This document shows positions 62,420-64,000 of a stretch of 64,000 nt of DNA, one piece after another. Both the position numbers and the translations under genes were made by a program. Positions within the stretch are counted from its first letter, which is position 1. Each line of letters opens with the position of its first letter. Under the pieces are notes generated by a model that saw only the letters and a list, made by a program, of their open reading frames with translations, made no database searches and was not told where the DNA came from. Source of the DNA: Loripinus fragilis (lineage: Eukaryota; Mollusca; Bivalvia; Lucinida; Lucinidae); the NCBI GenBank assembly GCA_964019695.1, contig OZ026515.1, forward strand, positions 139,621,549 through 139,685,548, in the 5' to 3' direction.

Positions 62420-64000
62420 AGGGAGACTCATTTTCATTCTGTCACCACACAAATGCAAGCTGTGGTGACATTATCAGACAATCTACTACCACTGCATCGT
62501 GTTTCTCCTTCCATTAAGTGGCAATAGTATGTGTAATGGCTGATTTGCTTCTAAATTGACAGAAAATGTCGTAGTTTTGCACTATAACTTCTCCCTATCT
62601 GACTGTCACTTCTCCCTAATTGTCCTGCAGGGAGAAGTCACTTCTCCCTAAAATTCTGGGCCAGCTTGGTCCCTGTTAAGCAATGGAATTTTCCAAAGAG
62701 GTCTGGATGGTACATTGTATATATTGAGCGATCACAGGTTAGAATTGCAAAATTCTCTGAAGATCAATTTTGTTTTAGCCAACAATGCAGTACCTGATGA
62801 AATTCTGTGTTATAATTGTTGCATTTCATCTGGGATTGCAAATTGTTTGCCAAAGTACCAACATTGACTCATTCCCTTACATGTACTTTGTACCCACCTT
62901 TGAAGCAGTCAATAACATCATACTGCTTTTCTTCAGAACTGCTCGAGAAGCTGCAAGATCATCCCGCCTTCTTGGGTCCTTCAAATCCTGAAATTAATTC
63001 ATATACTAAGCGAAGTGCAATGGCTCAGTGGTATAGTATTAGACATGGGGCAAAACATATGTTTAAACTGGTGGATTTGAACATAATCATAATTTTACAC
63101 TTAAAAAATGATATCAACTGTTTATTTGATTACAGTTAGACCTGTGTAAAAAGGCCACTCTCGAAAGATCACAAATTGGTTTTCAAGGCCAATTATTGCT
63201 TAATGCAAGTCAAAAATATAGCAGAATGCTCCAAGGGGAGCAAGGAGCATTTTGCAATACTTTTGGCCTTCATTAAGTTACCACTTGTAATTAAGATCTT
63301 TGTTTTGTCTATTTTTGAGTGGCTGTTTTACACAGGTTTCACTGTATTTGTGCTGGACGATTTTTTCCCCTTTTTAACAAATATAGTGCTCAAGCAATTG
63401 AGCAATAATATTATTCTTTTCTGTGAGGAAGCAGAATACACATGCTATTAAAGGAAAAATTTACTGGCTTATGTTTTATAAGTCTTAATTTTCTTTGAGG
63501 GGCATTTATTGGTAGCAGTAACTGCAATATGTGACCAGTAGTTTTTTTTTTAATTTAGGAGTGGCTGACCCTTATCACCTTTAAGAAAATAGTCTTATTT
63601 AGACTTTGCCTGTCAAATAAGAATTAGGAGAAGTATATTTTAAAAGTCTATTTGCCGATGGAAAAGGCTGAATATTTTATATCTCTTATCCAGCTATAAC
63701 CTAATATATCCTTTTTTGAAAAGTGTAGATCCAGACCAGCTGGCTTCTGATGAAGCAAGCAGATCAGGATCCAAAGTTGTCCAAGCATCCTGTAAAACCA
63801 TTGCAATTAATTGAATCATGAACATGCACTGGTTGAACAAAAATTTGATGTGACCTGAACAACGGTTTTTAATACAGAAACATCTACAAAAGAACTTACA
63901 TTTTGTCTTTGTGCAGCTCTCTCTGATAACTCAACAACACTCTTTCCAAATTCTTTAAAACAATCCATGAGTTCTTGCTGGTTTGATGCATTTCTTATTC
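32542..64000 (-). CDS. CTNNA: alpha-catenin gene, 3' 16 exons (5' end beyond window)
   Basis: Alpha-catenin is the actin-linking protein of cadherin adherens junctions: it binds beta-catenin through its N domain, recruits vinculin when stretched through its M domain, and binds F-actin through its C-terminal domain. Sixteen exons were assembled by eye on the minus strand: 63900-64000, 62898-62987, 60394-60567, 58354-58557, 54515-54595, 53189-53434, 52035-52191, 50164-50364, 49116-49267, 46214-46283, 41848-42076, 39722-39827, 38710-38844, 37439-37531, 33248-33265 and 32542-32703. All are bounded by AG/GT, all phases agree, and no stop occurs before the TGA at 32542-32544. The sum is 2219 nt, about 738 codons, against roughly 900 residues for family members, so about 165 N-terminal residues are missing to the right. 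Diagnostic peptides include RPSLEERLESIISGAALMAD and KWDDSGNDIIVKAKQMCMIM. I cannot separate the vertebrate-style paralogues (E, N, T); invertebrates usually have one gene. No convincing polyadenylation signal was chosen downstream. Confidence 0.97.
32845..32945. mobile_element. family 4 fragment
   Basis: TACTCATCGCAT and TCTGAATTTTAGTACC remain of the element ends; the GAGCAGCGAAGGC core is lost. Confidence 0.4.
33248..33265 (-). CDS. CTNNA: alpha-catenin 18-nt microexon (window exon 15)
   Basis: Eighteen bases encoding YKTDKT, with a CTTTTTCAG acceptor and GTAAGTA donor. It lies between the exon ending VASTK and the terminal exon starting TIVAWK. The family has YQKS at this spot after VASTK, so homology supports inclusion. 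Because both ends are phase 0, skipping would remove six residues without a frameshift. Confidence 0.88.
33520..33585. mobile_element. family 2 short hairpin element
   Basis: GTGGACCCAGAACAGACTGC, CTCCTATAGGAG in the centre, then GCAGTCTGATCTGGGTCCAC. Similar hairpins: 37305-37370, 38095-38160, 46565-46645, 46880-46975, 51588-51650, 52360-52425, 55490-55555, 55905-55975, 56375-56445, 58640-58700 and 63720-63785. Confidence 0.75.
33884..34132. mobile_element. family 8 inverted-repeat element
   Basis: Ends AATATGGGCCTCGACGCGAG and ACGACAAAGCCCATATT are inverted, with GAAAACCTGTCTTC against GAAGACAGGTTTT inside. A second, interrupted copy is at 38885-39290. Confidence 0.7.
34432..34687. mobile_element. 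family 7 inverted-repeat element
   Basis: GGGTGAAAGTTCAAAATTTC at the left, GAAAACTTTCATCCATG at the right, and an inner TTTCGAGGCTGA / TCAGCCTCAAAATCCTGAAT hairpin. Copies: 34957-35193, 38187-38432 and 51318-51535. Confidence 0.7.
34845..35250. mobile_element. family 4 element interrupted by a family 7 element
   Basis: Left part TTGGTACTTATCGCAAAGGT through CTGTGCATGCCTGTTTAC. A complete family 7 element occupies 34957-35193. The right part resumes with TTTATAGAGTGAATTTACGC and GATAAGTACCAAAATCTC. Confidence 0.7.
35362..36975 (+). mobile_element. pearl/HINE-like element with nine 143-bp tandem units and (ACGG)n
   Basis: Structure: a left end with GCCCCCAAAGGAATTGG; nine tandem units; (GGAC)n with GACT interruptions at about 36888-36932; and a right end CCTTTGGGGGCATAAAA whose terminal GGGGGC mirrors the left GCCCCC. 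Unit anchors (AGGTCA) are at 35614, 35746, 35892, 36032, 36175, 36321, 36461, 36605 and 36750. The tandem core, ACGG tract and palindromic end match the known plan of bivalve pearl and Cg_HINE elements (Helentron-associated). No ORF with support; translated frames are repeat artefacts. Confidence 0.8.
35600..36850 (+). repeat. 143-bp tandem array with three-unit higher-order period
   Basis: Anchor spacings are 132, 146, 140, 143, 146, 140, 144 and 145 bp. Units 2, 5 and 8 share a distinct variant (ATGCACCAG..., AAGTTCAAGG or AAGTTTAAAG, then an ATTATGG ending) and lie 429 and 430 bp apart. The array grew by amplification of a trimer. Confidence 0.85.
37439..37531 (-). CDS. CTNNA: alpha-catenin exon (window exon 14; actin-binding helix)
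   Basis: Thirty-one codons, phase 0/0: LDSATSLIQAAKNLMNAVV, then LTVKACYVASTK. It matches the long helix that forms much of the F-actin interface in vertebrate alpha-catenin. Confidence 0.96.
38187..38432. mobile_element. family 7 inverted-repeat element
   Basis: ATGGGTGAAAGTTCAAAAAT to AAAACTTTCACCCATGC, with the hairpin GAGGCTGACTTTCTGTGGAA and its complement GAAAGTCAGCCTC inside. The cleanest copy of the family. Confidence 0.75.
38515..38690. mobile_element. family 1 foldback element next to an alpha-catenin exon
   Basis: Perfect palindrome AAAAGAACCGTCTCGTTGAG with ACGGTTCTTTT. Its right end lies within about 20 bp of the exon donor at 38709. Confidence 0.75.
38710..38844 (-). CDS. CTNNA: alpha-catenin exon (window exon 13)
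   Basis: Forty-five codons, phase 0/0: CPDSSSKKDLLAYLQRIALY, then CHQLNITSKVKADVQ, ending LIVSG before GTAAGT. Core of the actin-binding domain. Confidence 0.97.
38885..39290. mobile_element. family 8 element split by a family A insertion
   Basis: The left end AATATGGGCCTCAACAAGAG is at 38885. After the family A repeat (38945-39118) the text resumes with CAGCACAGTCTGATCAGCC and TCTCTGTAGCTGTGCAGG, parallel to 33960-34060. Confidence 0.6.
38945..39118 (-). repeat. family A repeat inserted in a family 8 element, alpha-catenin intron
   Basis: Reverse-orientation copy containing AGAAAGGGCTGACCTCTT and GTACTTGATTGTATCGATTC. It splits a family 8 inverted-repeat element whose halves lie at 38885-38930 and about 39130-39290. 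Confidence 0.65.
39722..39827 (-). CDS. CTNNA: alpha-catenin exon (window exon 12)
   Basis: One base completes the Arg codon left by the previous exon, then GRGPLKSTMDVIGAAKKIS, ending KIAEQ in phase 0. Located by splice sites and homology to the GKGPLKNTSDVI segment of the family. Confidence 0.94.
40185..41160. mobile_element. family 4 element interrupted by a solo LTR
   Basis: The left part has AGGTACTAATTGCATTGTAG and AACGAAGGCTCAG. The right part (from about 40996) has ACTCGCCAGGTCCTTCACTG and TGATAAATACCTAAATCTC. The 757-bp segment between is unrelated. Confidence 0.65.
40235..40991 (+). mobile_element. probable solo LTR with 4-bp target duplication
   Basis: Begins TGTAACATGTATGATG and ends GGTACGCAACA (5'-TG...CA-3'). 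It is flanked by GTAG at 40231-40234 and again at 40992-40995, and contains a TATAAG-like box (about 40820) and AATAAA (about 40893) in LTR order. No internal retroelement ORF is present, so it is a recombined solo LTR. Superfamily not proved; Ty3/Gypsy-like by duplication size and termini. Confidence 0.6.
41178..41392. mobile_element. family 5 inverted-repeat element, intronic copy
   Basis: Same termini and internal order as 2396-2639 (GATTTCCAATAATGTGGCAT; GCAGGCTGATCTGAGCCTTT). It lies next to the right end of a family 4 element. Confidence 0.7.
41485..41655. mobile_element. family 1 foldback element, reversed
   Basis: ACTCAAAAGAATCGTCTCAA with the complementary ATTCTTTTGAG. Ends inverted relative to 50785-50965. 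Confidence 0.7.
41848..42076 (-). CDS. CTNNA: alpha-catenin exon (window exon 11; start of actin-binding domain)
   Basis: Completes a split Ser codon, then SWQTDQDDIHGKSDRAMM, a Glu/Lys-rich helix, and KWDDSGNDIIVKAKQMCMIM. It ends with two bases of an Arg codon (phase 2). Start of the C-terminal actin-binding five-helix bundle. Confidence 0.97.
42180..42425. mobile_element. family 4 inverted-repeat element
   Basis: GTCCTGCACATGAAATTTTG on the left; CTCGCCAGAGCCTTCACT and GCAGATGTGATAAGGACC on the right. A second fragment starts near 42435 (GGGCCAGCCCATAAGATAAT). Confidence 0.65.
44109..44268. mobile_element. about 160-bp insertion with inverted ends
   Basis: Left AGAGCTCTCACTAGGATT and right AGTTAGTGAGAGCTCT are inverted. 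It contains repeated GGGAGTCCC/GGAGTTCC text and lies inside the 43035-45968 element. Confidence 0.6.
44835..45191 (+). pseudogene. degraded ORF inside the long-inverted-repeat element
   Basis: A 118-codon open frame with FNETLGVLHHARFLGSCLYI and later VIRQSLLQHLWYLL. The HHARF...LYxMK and HLWYL pattern resembles, from memory only, an uncharacterised protein type often found in invertebrate repeats (G-x-x-H-x-ARW-x-x-x-x-IY). Upstream, text reading PEDDFRRDVY in another frame suggests a frameshifted N-terminal continuation. Function unknown. Confidence 0.35.
45970..46145. mobile_element. family 10 inverted-repeat element
   Basis: TTATAAAGGGACGG at the left and TTATAAAAAGACTTCACTG at the right, with an inner GGAAATGACCATTACATGGT palindrome. 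A related copy is at 61905-62150. Confidence 0.55.
46214..46283 (-). CDS. CTNNA: alpha-catenin exon (window exon 10; acidic phospho-linker)
   Basis: Twenty-three codons plus one base. The peptide starts APDEIETDTDLED and ends DSRSR, very acidic and then Ser/Arg. In vertebrate alphaE-catenin the equivalent linker between the M and actin-binding domains is phosphorylated by CK2 and CK1. Here the CK2-type acidic position appears as Thr rather than Ser, an inference from position. The whole linker is a single small exon. Confidence 0.92.
46880..46975. mobile_element. family 2 hairpin with internal duplication
   Basis: GGACCCAGATCAGACTGCTC, then CTAAGGAGCAGTCTGACTCC twice, then GCAGTCTGATCAGGGTTC. 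The hairpin centre has been duplicated. Confidence 0.7.
47175..49090. mobile_element. older inverted-repeat element split by a HINE-like insertion
   Basis: The left flank has CACTTGTCCTGCAGGATGAG; the right flank (from 48955) has CTCATCCTACAGGACGAGTG and TTCACTCATAATTACCAG. These are inverted to each other and hold the 1.64-kb element between them. Confidence 0.5.
47308..48952 (+). mobile_element. pearl/HINE-like element with 190-bp tandem units and (ACGG)n
   Basis: The left end TAGATACCCCCCGCA (47308-47322) mirrors the right end TGCGGGGGGTATA, which occurs twice (to 48927 and 48952). Five units start TTCATGCATATGTT at 47431, 47621, 47812, 48002 and 48193 (spacing 190, 191, 190, 191). Two variant units with ATTGTATAGGAAAAGTATC at 48219 and 48405 (186) and two with GGTTTGATGAAAATCCAGCA near 48608 and 48772 (164) follow. 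An (ACGG)n tract is at 48827-48881. Same plan as 35362-36975 but unrelated unit sequence. Confidence 0.82.
49116..49267 (-). CDS. CTNNA: alpha-catenin exon (window exon 9)
   Basis: Completes a split Val codon, then MPNFAERVEMAVDAL and ENEFIDASRLVYDGVRDIRQ, ending VLMNR in phase 0. This is the end of the M domain, directly before the phospho-linker. Confidence 0.97.
49862..50075. mobile_element. family 3 inverted-repeat element
   Basis: Ends GTAAAACCTGTCTTAAGCGG and CCGTTTTAGACAGGTTTTAC are inverted. The centre is the hairpin AAAGTATTGCAGAATGCTCC / GGAGCATTCGGCAATACTTT. Copies: 58090-58300, 63130-63347 and partial 56213-56350. Confidence 0.8.
50164..50364 (-). CDS. CTNNA: alpha-catenin exon (window exon 8)
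   Basis: Begins with two bases completing a split Glu codon, then SHILEDVNKCVFSL, TLDRTAGAIRGRSARV and EMDNYEPGPYTDRV. It ends in phase 1 (Gln codon then G). MIII-bundle segment with very high family identity. Confidence 0.97.
50393..50597 (-). mobile_element. tRNA-derived SINE, copy 2 (alpha-catenin intron)
   Basis: Same structure as 23113-23322, with a B box mutated to TTTGAGCC-like text (plus strand GAGGCTCAAACCCGCGG). In the same orientation as the host gene. Confidence 0.82.
50785..50965. mobile_element. family 1 foldback element
   Basis: AAATTTTCAGCATAAAATTG, TTTTGGGTGCTCAAAAGAAC, TTGAGTACCCACAACATATG and GTTGAGAAATAAGAAAATTA in order. The central palindrome has lost about 5 bp from one arm. 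Confidence 0.7.
51318..52012. mobile_element. family 7 element interrupted by family 2 and family 5 insertions
   Basis: The family 7 body runs 51318-51535. The missing right end (TTAATCCTGAAAATGTTCAC) appears at 51986-52006. Between lie the family 2 hairpin 51588-51650 and family 5 element 51675-51910. The right end falls about 25 bp from the exon 52035-52191. Confidence 0.55.
51675..51910. mobile_element. family 5 inverted-repeat element, reversed intronic copy
   Basis: Reverse-orientation copy with CAGCCTGCGCATATGCGCAG and CACATTGTTGGAAATCACAT. Together with 51588-51650 it interrupts a family 7 element. Confidence 0.7.
52035..52191 (-). CDS. CTNNA: alpha-catenin exon (window exon 7)
   Basis: Starts VINAARVLA in phase 0, continues through DAWENQVRLL and DAVDDITTIDDFLAVS, and leaves one base of a split codon (phase 1). 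M-domain segment between the MII and MIII bundles. Confidence 0.96.
52830..52990 (-). mobile_element. tRNA-Ile-like SINE
   Basis: The minus strand has GTGGCTAAGTTGGTAGAGAG (A box), CTGATAA in anticodon-loop position and GTTTGAGTCTCC (B box region). The tail shares GATGCTTTAGTCCTGGTCAA with the other SINEs in the window. Confidence 0.7.
52985..53125. mobile_element. family 1 foldback element
   Basis: GGCCACTCAAAATAACCGTC and GGTTATTTTGAGTGGCCAC form a longer perfect stem than in other copies. Confidence 0.7.
53189..53434 (-). CDS. CTNNA: alpha-catenin exon (window exon 6)
   Basis: Eighty-two codons, phase 0/0, from LRKAVVDH through HVSDSFLETNVPLLVL to LCPQ. It covers the MII bundle. Acceptor TATTTCAG and donor GTAAGC are clear. 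Confidence 0.97.
53515..53695. mobile_element. family 1 foldback element
   Basis: GTGCTCCAAGAACCGTCTCA with ACAGTTCTTTTGAGTACCCA. The right end reads TGCACTCTTATCTGGAGGCC. Confidence 0.7.
54328..54412. repeat. hairpin around GGAGCATTTGCTCC
   Basis: TTTTGAATACTTTTGGAAAT...GGAGCATTTGCTC pairs with GAGCAAATGCCCC...ATATTTTCAAA. Located about 100 bp downstream (gene sense) of the exon 54515-54595. Confidence 0.6.
54515..54595 (-). CDS. CTNNA: alpha-catenin exon (window exon 5)
   Basis: Twenty-seven codons, phase 0/0, AGRKEPSEALDRAIDNM then KKTKDLRRQ. It matches the MI-domain segment following the vinculin-binding helix. The exon is too short for simple ORF scanning and was placed by splice sites (TTTGACAG acceptor, GTAAGA donor) and homology. 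Confidence 0.94.
54650..54775. mobile_element. family 1 foldback element, degenerate
   Basis: GGGTGCTCAAAATAACCGTC, then a mismatched right arm (GAATGTCCTTTTGCATACCC). Confidence 0.6.
54765..55310. repeat. interspersed repeat, second copy of 25890-26560
   Basis: Matches the first copy in order: ATACAGTTTGTTTATG, TAACCAGCTTCTTTCC, then TCTGGGGTCACTGCACTAAT. Located in the alpha-catenin intron between 54595 and 58354. Confidence 0.6.
56045..56525. mobile_element. family 4 element carrying family 3 and family 2 fragments
   Basis: The left part AAGATTTTGGTACACATCAC and the right part CCAAAATCTCATGTGTCGGC frame a partial family 3 element (from 56213) and a family 2 hairpin (56375-56445). Confidence 0.5.
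56575..56885 (-). mobile_element. tRNA-Cys-like SINE
   Basis: The minus-strand head has TAGTGCAGTCGTTAACATG, then CTGCAGA where a tRNA-Cys anticodon loop would be, and AAGTTCAATCCC as the B box. The body matches positions 1-120 of the window. The tail reads GATGCTTTACATCCCAGTCA on the plus strand. Confidence 0.72.
57110..58080. other. intronic sequence, no feature recognised
   Basis: A truncated family 2 half-hairpin ends near 57110. The remainder of this stretch shows no repeat or exon that I can support. Confidence 0.4.
58090..58300. mobile_element. family 3 inverted-repeat element, adjacent to an alpha-catenin exon
   Basis: CAGAAAAACCTGTCTTAAGT to GCTTAAGACAGGTTTTACTG with the hairpin core GCAGGTCAAAAGTATTGCAG and its complement CTGCAATACTTTTGACCTG. 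It ends about 54 bp from the exon donor at 58353. Confidence 0.82.
58354..58557 (-). CDS. CTNNA: alpha-catenin exon (window exon 4; start of M domain)
   Basis: Sixty-eight codons, phase 0/0, starting QKVIMDPL and containing RPSLEERLESIISGAALMAD followed by a CTRDDRRERIV segment. It ends EYMNN at a GTAAGT donor. This is the near-invariant MI segment that holds the tension-exposed vinculin-binding helix in vertebrate alpha-catenin. The conservation here identifies the gene by itself. Confidence 0.98.
58880..59397. mobile_element. family 9 element, second copy (intron)
   Basis: About 515 bp with inverted ends (TTTTCACCAAATTC and GAACCAATTGGTGAAAA). It aligns as the reverse complement of 8880-9362 along its length. 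Confidence 0.7.
59735..60345. mobile_element. family 1 element split by a 457-bp foldback element
   Basis: The left part ends TTATGTCTTACCCATCA. The right part resumes near 60262 with GGCACCCATAACTTATG and GTTTTGGTTC, then GACCTCTGGAGGCCTG. Confidence 0.6.
59787..60243. mobile_element. 457-bp foldback element
   Basis: CAAGGTGGTCAATCATGTGG and CCACGTGATTGGCCACCTTG are inverted termini. Pairing continues through TTCATAACTTTCGT, CTGCACAAGACTGTGT and CAGATTACCTCGAACAACT to a central loop of about 40 bp. Confidence 0.8.
60394..60567 (-). CDS. CTNNA: alpha-catenin exon (window exon 3)
   Basis: Fifty-eight codons, phase 0/0. It starts AYVRHPEL and contains ANRDWAYEQLCEAV, aligning with the end of the N domain. 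The stretch after AQATGASNAH is the least conserved part, as in the family, where this is the flexible N-to-M linker. Confidence 0.94.
61184..61880. mobile_element. 697-bp non-autonomous hAT-type transposon
   Basis: Terminal inverted repeats TAGGGCTGCCACGTTTAC and GTAAACATGGCAGCCCTA. Flanking 8-mers GTGTGTTT (61176-61183) and GTGTCTTT (61881-61888) match in seven of eight, the duplication size of hAT elements. Several sub-terminal GTAAACG motifs lie in both orientations. No transposase ORF. Confidence 0.82.
61905..62150. mobile_element. family 10 inverted-repeat element
   Basis: TTCCTTTATAACCCTATAGT on the left and GTTATAAAGGGACTTCATTG on the right, with a GGAATTGTAGGAAAGTTTTC palindrome inside. 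Directly abuts the hAT element. Confidence 0.6.
62325..62430. repeat. poly(A)/poly(T) hairpin
   Basis: AGTCTCCCT, a run of 30 A (62360-62389), GA, a run of 28 T (62392-62419), then AGGGAGACT. A nearly perfect stem of about 38 bp. Run lengths in assemblies are often uncertain. Confidence 0.8.
62898..62987 (-). CDS. CTNNA: alpha-catenin exon (window exon 2)
   Basis: Thirty codons, phase 0 at both ends, acceptor TTTCAG and donor GTGGGT. It encodes DLKDPRRRDDLAASRAVLKK and ends at TASK, matching the N-domain four-helix-bundle segment ELKD...TASQ of vertebrate alpha-catenin. Confidence 0.93.
63130..63347. mobile_element. family 3 inverted-repeat element
   Basis: TACAGTTAGACCTGTGTAAA to TTACACAGGTTTCACTGTA with the core AATGCTCCAAGGGGAGCAAG. 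A small duplication (GGGAGCAAGGAGC) sits in the loop. Confidence 0.75.
63900..64000 (-). CDS. CTNNA: alpha-catenin exon (window exon 1, truncated by window edge)
   Basis: This exon encodes the late N-domain helix containing ELMDCFKEFGKSVVELSE and ends ...AAQRQN before a strong GTAAGT donor, phase 0. It is cut by the window end: the first two bases belong to a codon whose start lies outside, or to an exon that continues. The peptide aligns with the family's RNAGNEQD-type segment, about residue 175 of the vertebrate protein. Confidence 0.9.

Noticed and set aside
62246..62458. ORF with Lys and Phe runs
   Set aside because: Translation of the poly(A)/poly(T) hairpin.
1..64000. CRISPR array, prokaryotic operon or defence island
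   Set aside because: Tandem repeats here have 140-460-bp periods without spacers, genes have spliceosomal introns, and there are no operon-like ORF clusters.

Overview
The window is animal nuclear DNA: AT-rich, with one long intron-containing gene and many short transposable elements. The repeat mix points to a mollusc, most likely a bivalve. It includes pearl/HINE-like elements with (ACGG)n tracts, several families of small foldback elements, tRNA-derived SINEs and Penelope-like reverse transcriptase remnants. That assignment is an inference from repeat style and from the divergence of the host protein; no species is claimed.

The only host gene I can establish is alpha-catenin on the minus strand. 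Sixteen exons (32542 to the right edge at 64000) were rebuilt from GT-AG splice sites and codon phase. They encode about 738 residues, roughly the C-terminal four fifths of the protein: the end of the N domain, the force-sensing M domain, the acidic phospho-linker and the whole C-terminal actin-binding domain with its stop codon. The 5' exons lie beyond the right edge. The introns (about 0.4-5 kb) are filled with nested repeats but every splice junction keeps the frame.

The left half (1-32.5 kb) has no recognisable host gene. It holds an intact 501-codon tyrosine recombinase ORF of Crypton type (4077-5582); two decayed copies of one reverse transcriptase element (14520-16245 minus, 20640-22555 plus); several perfect or near-perfect foldback elements (2790-3000, 6333-6490, 6846-6995, 11159-11235); tandemly duplicated blocks (23459-24990); and Helitron-like 3' ends (27940, 30735).

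The right half (32.5-64 kb), besides the gene, carries about ten families of small inverted-repeat elements, two complete HINE-like elements (35362-36975 and 47308-48952), a probable solo LTR with a 4-bp target duplication (40235-40991), a 2.9-kb element with about 380-bp inverted ends (43035-45968), and a hAT-type element with an 8-bp target duplication (61184-61880). Insertions often lie inside older insertions, giving a readable relative chronology. The most striking signal is a nine-unit 143-bp tandem array at 35600-36800 with a three-unit higher-order period and a nuclear-receptor-like half-site cluster in nearly every unit. I found no prokaryotic operon, CRISPR array or defence system.
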